Positions 60,003-64,000 of a stretch of DNA of 64,000 nt are shown piece after piece. The position numbers and the translations under genes are program-made. Under the pieces are notes generated by a model. The model was not told where the DNA came from. It saw only the letters and a program-made list of their open reading frames with translations, and did not search any database. This stretch comes from Sphagnum magellanicum (taxonomy: Eukaryota > Streptophyta > Sphagnopsida > Sphagnales > Sphagnaceae), in assembly GCA_021904315.1 (NCBI GenBank), contig CM038925.1, forward strand, positions 9,054,501 through 9,118,500, in the 5' to 3' direction. Every line of letters starts with the position of its first letter. Position 1 is the stretch's first letter.

Positions 60003-60080
60003 AATGTGGTGGTGCAATGGTAAAGGACATGGCCTCTCAAAATAAAAGTGAAGGGTTCAAGTCCTCTTATTCTCATCCTA
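60003..60080 (+). mobile_element. tRNA-like SINE or tRNA-fragment candidate
   Basis: Box A-like TGGTGCAATGGTAAAGG (about 60009) and box B-like GGGTTCAAGTCC (60053-60064) sit about 35 bases apart, the tRNA-gene spacing. The intervening region does not fold into a convincing anticodon arm by eye and no acceptor stem is seen, so a SINE head or a decayed tRNA copy is more likely than a working tRNA gene. Confidence 0.45.
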
Positions 60081-60459
60081 TGTACTTACTACCTAGTTTC
60101 CTAGGATTAAATGTTTAGTTCTTAGGAGTAGGTGGTTAGCCTAACTTGGGTTGTTTTTTAGCCTAGGTTATGTTGCCCAACCTAGTCCCCCATGCCTTCA
60201 AAGCTTAAGAGTGTAGGTTAAGTTGCTTAGCGTAGGGCTCTTAACTTAGGTCACCTAGGCTAGGTCCCAAGTAGTTTTATGATTAAGAATTGACTACCAT
60301 GTGGCATCATATAATTGGGTAGGAAAAAAAAATAGATTTACCACGTGTCAATTGATAAATGGTTAATAAAATCTTGAAAATTCATCCTAGGCTACCATGT
60401 AGGAACAAGACATTAATCAAAAATATAATTATAAATATATTTTAAAATTAAAATTTGGT

Positions 60460-60658
60460 TAAGGGAAATGTTCTTCAGTCATGGAAGACATGGTCCTAAA
60501 TGACATTTACGAGTATGCCATTTTTGTGACTAGTGGTGAATACCACAAGGCCATATGGACTAGTACGTAGTCATGTAATCATGGCTAGTCATATATGTGG
60601 TTGATGACTATAATGCTAGTCGCTTATGTAGTCGTATGTACCATGTTTTGGCATAGTG
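60460..60658. mobile_element. Right terminus of a further CACTA-type element (C4)
   Basis: The sequence TAGTCGCTTATGTAGTCGTATG, then CATGTTTTGGCATAGTG, parallels the right end of element C2 (AGTCGCATGTAGTC, then ACGTTTTGGCTGATTTCTACTAGTG), including the CACTA complement TAGTG at 60654-60658. TAGTC words are dense over the last 150 bases. I could not locate the matching left end between 57.2 and 60.4 kb, so the extent is unknown. Confidence 0.55.
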
Positions 60659-61500
60659 CAAACCACTTGAGGGATGACATATATTTTGGAGGAATTTTTA
60701 CATACCTAGGAGCCAACATAAGATGGCATAATTTGAACCAAGGTACAAGGGGAAAAAATCATTATTGACAAGGTTCTAATTCAAGAGCAAATAGGTGTAC
60801 ATTCTTAGGGAGTTGTCAAGGTGGCAAATGCACTAGTTAAGGATGTTGAGATAGCCTTGAAGAAAATTGGTAAACCTAACATGTTTCTGGAGAAGGAGCA
60901 ATGGAACATTCTACACATGAAGGAGGAGTTCCATCCTTGATTTGCAACTATTTTCCAAATCATTTACCAACCAAAGAGGTTAGCATATATTTTAACAACC
61001 ATATGGCCATTACTTTTGACCTAACAAACTAGGGGAAAAATATCAAATGATGTTCCATTGTGCTAATCCAACTGTTATTAAAATTGAACTGGTGGATCAA
61101 CCATCAAAAGAAAATTGCAGTAGGTCTTGCATTTGGTGATAAGAAAGTAACATGTTATTCATGACTTGTCATGAATGTTTGTTTAAGGAAGTGTTTTCCA
61201 CTTTCCACAAAACTTTTCCAATAATCTCATTGTGAAATGAATTTATGTAAGGTAAAGCTTTAATTAAATATGTGTATGAGGAACAATTTGTTTTTCCAGA
61301 TTTCATAACCATGGAGTAATTTATCAATGAGCACAAGCATGTGTGTTCCACTAATGTTTTCCCTTGCCTCCATGACAATCTCAATGATTGAGGATTCATA
61401 CAAAACCATCAATGCCACAAAACATGTTAAGTCTTGAATTAGTAATTTCACTGCCAAATAAGAAAACATATACCTAAGAATGTGTTATTATTGTTAAATT
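60659..61500 (+). other. Coding-like scraps, uncertain
   Basis: A plus-strand frame at about 60760-60950 reads VKVANALVKDVEIALKKIGK and MFLEKEQWNILHMKEEFHP, which looks coding but is not recognised. Minus-strand frames at 61169-61469 are also protein-like (EARENISGTHMLVLIDKLLH). The two are in opposite directions and at least one must be chance or a separate fragment. Confidence 0.25.
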
Positions 61501-62650
61501 AGAAGATGAAGAAACAAAGAAATAAGAAGAACCTAATCAATTAGTTGAAGAAATAGTAGAAGGAGAAGAAGAAGTTCAAGACATGGATGAAACAAAATTT
61601 GGGCCATTTAAAGAAGGGGTATATAATGATCCGTCAACTTTTTTACATGTTCAAGAATTCCTTGAACCCCATGAACATGTTAGGGAGTTTGTTGTTAAAC
61701 TAATGTTACTTAGATTTCTGCCAACTGAACATGTTAGTTCCAAATCACCCTATGTTTATGTTGACCTTCAATAGTTAAAACTCATTTTGAAAGTTTGAAA
61801 TAAATTAAAGTTTTCTTTGATCAAGTAGCTCAACATGCTCAAATTTGGCCATAAGTTTTAGAAGAATTAATTAAATGTGAAAAATGAACACAATGCAGTG
61901 TTTCTTCAAGAAGCCAATGATTAGTTATAGACTCATAACTTGGAATCGGTTACTACCCAACAAACTTTAAAGAACCAATATAAAGAGTTAGTTGTGGCTA
62001 AATTTTTAATTAATTAAAGTAAAAGAAAAAAAGACTTATTTGTTAAAGCTATTGGTGCCGAGCAAGCAACAAGAAAAGTAGAGTTCTACAACAAGAATAC
62101 AATGATTTGAACCAATTCCATTGGAAGAATCGTAATGACTTGAGTACTTTACAAGTTGAACATGACCAATTCACTAGAAATTATGAAAAGACGGGTGTGT
62201 CAAGTGTTCAATATGAAAAGGTCATATTCGCTTTGGAACAAACATGTCATGAACAACAAAAATAGGTGGCTACTACCCTATGGAATTGGAAAACCAAACC
62301 CACCAACTATGTGTGTCCAAATTTAGGAGTTGAAAGGGCAATTGGAGCTTTTGAAGTTCAATTTAATAAGCCAAGGTTCAATTTTTACTTGTTCAAATGG
62401 ATAATACGTTAAAGGAGTTCAAGGAATTGATGTTTGACAACACCTTTTGAAAAATCCAGGATTGGGCATTAGGTGATAAAAACCCCAAGTGGAAGGAATG
62501 GTGACAAATTATGTAAGATCTCAATAACAAAAGAGTAAATTCAAGAAAACATGGAATTTTACATGCGCTATTGAACAAACCTACCTATTGAAATTGGTAG
62601 CCTACTAAACAAAATTTCTAAATTTCAAGTACCAAAGTGAAAACCCTTTA
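61500..62650 (+). pseudogene. Element E trailing ORF downstream of pol
   Basis: An acidic start (EEEVQDMDETKFGPFKEGVY at about 61565) leads into FLHVQEFLEPHEHVREFVVK and FLPTEHVSSKSPYVYVDL, then after stops and shifts, Gln/Lys/Glu-rich coiled-coil-like pieces (TTQQTLKNQYKELVVAKF) and NWKTKPTNYVCPNLGVERAI-like wording at about 62285-62350. It lies between the pol remnants and the 3' LTR, so it is probably an extra ORF of element E. Extra ORFs after pol occur in some plant gypsy lineages; this family is not named here. I recall similar wording in plant retroelements but cannot verify it. Confidence 0.5.
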
Positions 62651-63450
62651 AGGTGTACGACATAAGATAAAAAGGACCTAGTCCTTATTGTAGTCCTTTT
62701 TTACCTTATATTTTGGTCCCCATAAAAAATAATGAATCAAAAGTTGTTAAATATTTCAAAAGGACCATATTTTAGACCACTACAATTTTAGATTCCATCA
62801 TAATCATCCATAAATGTGTTTTTACATGATTAAAAAAAGACTCTAAGTAAAAAAAACAAAAAATGGTGATGTTGTGACAAGATTTTGGTACACTTAAAAA
62901 ATTTGGACCTACTTCGATTTATATACATGTTGAACTTGAAATTAATGCAAGACCCTCTTAGATATTTTCACCTGAAGTCCAAATATTTGAAGCTAATGAA
63001 CAACAAAGTGAACATGTGCTTGCAACCACTAAAATAATTAGTCCAATTTGCAAAGGCTCAAGTTTAGCAACTACACCTTTTACCATACCCATTGTCACTA
63101 ATGTTGAATTAGTTGTCACACTAGCATTAATATTTAGCGGTAAAATTGAATCATCAGTGGTAACTTCTAACATTCTACCATTCACATCACTTCAGATAGG
63201 TGTAGGGTTAGAGGTTACTATGATCACTATTCCATGCATCATAAGTTTTTGCCACACCAACAACTTTGGATGACACACATGTTTAACAAGTGTCTATGGT
63301 GGGATTCAGTGTTCAATTCACAATTATTTGCAAATTGGTCGAAGGAATTATCAACCAACAAGTTAAAAAAATCACCAATGTACCTGTTATAGAATTTTAG
63401 GTTAACATAAAAGCTTAGAGCTAGTATTTTGAGGATGAAATATAGTTTTT
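62651..63450 (+). other. Element E 3' untranslated region
   Basis: No convincing coding frame; the plus ORF at 63016-63273 is Val/Ile/Thr-rich and might be the decayed end of the trailing ORF. Confidence 0.35.
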
Positions 63451-63999
63451 GAAGGGGGATAATGTTACCTTTTGTGTGTGTAATGGTGATAGGTTTATTT
63501 AACATGTGGTGATAGAATTGGTGATTGTTATTAGTCATTTATTTTGAACTTTTGATTATTCATAGTAGTTAGTTGTTATTTAGTATCCTAATTTAGGGTT
63601 TTAAAATTTGAAATCAATATGTATATAGAGGAGGATGGTAGGAGAAATGAGGAACTACTAATTGTTATTCTTATTGTTTTCATACTTATGATCTTGCAAC
63701 TAGAGAAAACACATTTCATTTGAAACCTTGATTTGTACATTAAATTTTAAGTTTCTTTTGAATGTACATGTTGTTGTAATTTGAACCCATTTTTGGAAAT
63801 AACAAGTTGTGTGAATCTAGGTGGGAAATAACAAAAATGTCATTCACAGTTTTATTTTGAAGAAAAGGATGACATGTTTGGGGGACTATGGATGGAAATG
63901 AGATTTCTTGCGCTCCTCATTCCATTATTCCATTCCATGGGATTCTATTCCCTTCTTGTGTTGTTTTTTTTTATGGCATTTTCATTTTATGGTACCTTG
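63451..63999 (+). repeat. Polypurine tract and start of the 3' LTR of element E
   Basis: GAAGGGGGATAA (63451-63462) is a typical polypurine tract and is followed by TGTTACC at 63463, a plausible LTR start. A TATA-like GTATATAGAGGAGG lies about 155 bases in (63621). The LTR runs past the window edge, so its end and target duplication are not visible. Confidence 0.55.
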
Positions 64000-64000
64000 G

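Larger units (their letters stand above)
31900..63999 (+). mobile_element. Old Ty3/gypsy element E, exploded by nested insertions
   Basis: Collinear plus-strand pieces form one retroelement. They are gag with zinc knuckles (31.9-34.39 kb), protease (44.57-45.35), RT amino half (46.55-47.05), RT carboxy half and RNase H (56.16-57.27), a trailing ORF (61.5-62.65), a polypurine tract and the start of the 3' LTR (63463). Between them lie elements with their own ends and target duplications. The RT reading resumes across the 47050-56160 insertion at the same residue, which shows the two halves were once joined. The integrase is missing or unrecognisable between 57.3 and 60.7 kb. The frame is full of stops and shifts. 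Confidence 0.75.

Noticed and set aside
60003..60080. Functional tRNA gene
   Set aside because: Box A and B are present but no acceptor stem or convincing anticodon arm could be drawn.
1..64000. CRISPR array or bacterial operon structure
   Set aside because: No regularly spaced identical repeats with unique spacers and no prokaryotic gene organisation; all signals are plant nuclear.

Overview
This window looks like nuclear DNA from a land plant with a large, repeat-rich genome. The evidence is very AT-rich intergenic sequence, three Ty3/gypsy LTR retrotransposons (two with an initiator-tRNA-Met type primer-binding site), En/Spm-like (CACTA) elements, a Mutator-like TIR element, satellites, and decayed plant gene fragments. 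Several decayed protein families resemble repeat-borne proteins I associate with gymnosperms, but that is recall and was not tested. I see no intact conventional host gene. Almost everything is a mobile element, a repeat or a pseudogene.

Left part (1-13.4 kb): a broken RING-like zinc-binding gene (about 87-500), a lysine-rich ORF (1594-2190), a 337-bp tandem duplication, a complete non-autonomous CACTA element (5511-7954, 3-bp target-site duplication AGA), an ARM-repeat pseudogene of the plant U-box type on the minus strand (8.05-9.1 kb), and a decayed member of an uncharacterised plant family on the minus strand (9.8-11.46 kb). A 60-bp tandem repeat and a ~0.32-kb satellite array follow.

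Middle (13.4-31 kb): the satellite array is split by a small TIR element that itself received a complete but dead Ty3/gypsy element on the minus strand (13626-21605). A second TIR element (22713-23365) interrupts the next satellite units. Then come a decapeptide-like minisatellite, another decayed gene fragment (24.46-25.16 kb), a 160-bp degenerate tandem array, a 1.2-kb tandem duplication with a 19-G run, and a tRNA-like SINE candidate.

Right part (31-64 kb): one very old Ty3/gypsy element on the plus strand acts as a nest. Its gag, protease, reverse transcriptase, RNase H, a trailing ORF and the start of its 3' LTR are scattered over more than 30 kb because later elements landed in it. These are a younger chromovirus (34394-44563, identical 820-bp LTR lengths, TSD TTTTA), a decayed CACTA element (45353-~46548), a 9.1-kb TIR element flanked by a 9-bp direct repeat (47050-56160), and at least one further CACTA-type insertion ending at 60658. 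The chromovirus integrase is itself split by a CACTA element (39162-42369, TSD TGA).

The most interesting object is the 9.1-kb TIR element. It carries, on its minus strand, an intron-bearing gene with at least four short GT-AG introns. Two of these introns join the flanking reading frames exactly. Its last exons resemble the SAM-binding half of an adenine/cytosine-N methyltransferase. That is the layout of a gene-capturing Mutator-like element (Pack-MULE). A second theme is decay by C-to-T change: Trp-to-stop, Cys-to-Tyr, Glu-to-Lys and Asp-to-Asn changes in the retrotransposons, and TAGTCGC versus TAGTTGC versions of the CACTA subterminal repeat, all fit methyl-cytosine deamination.
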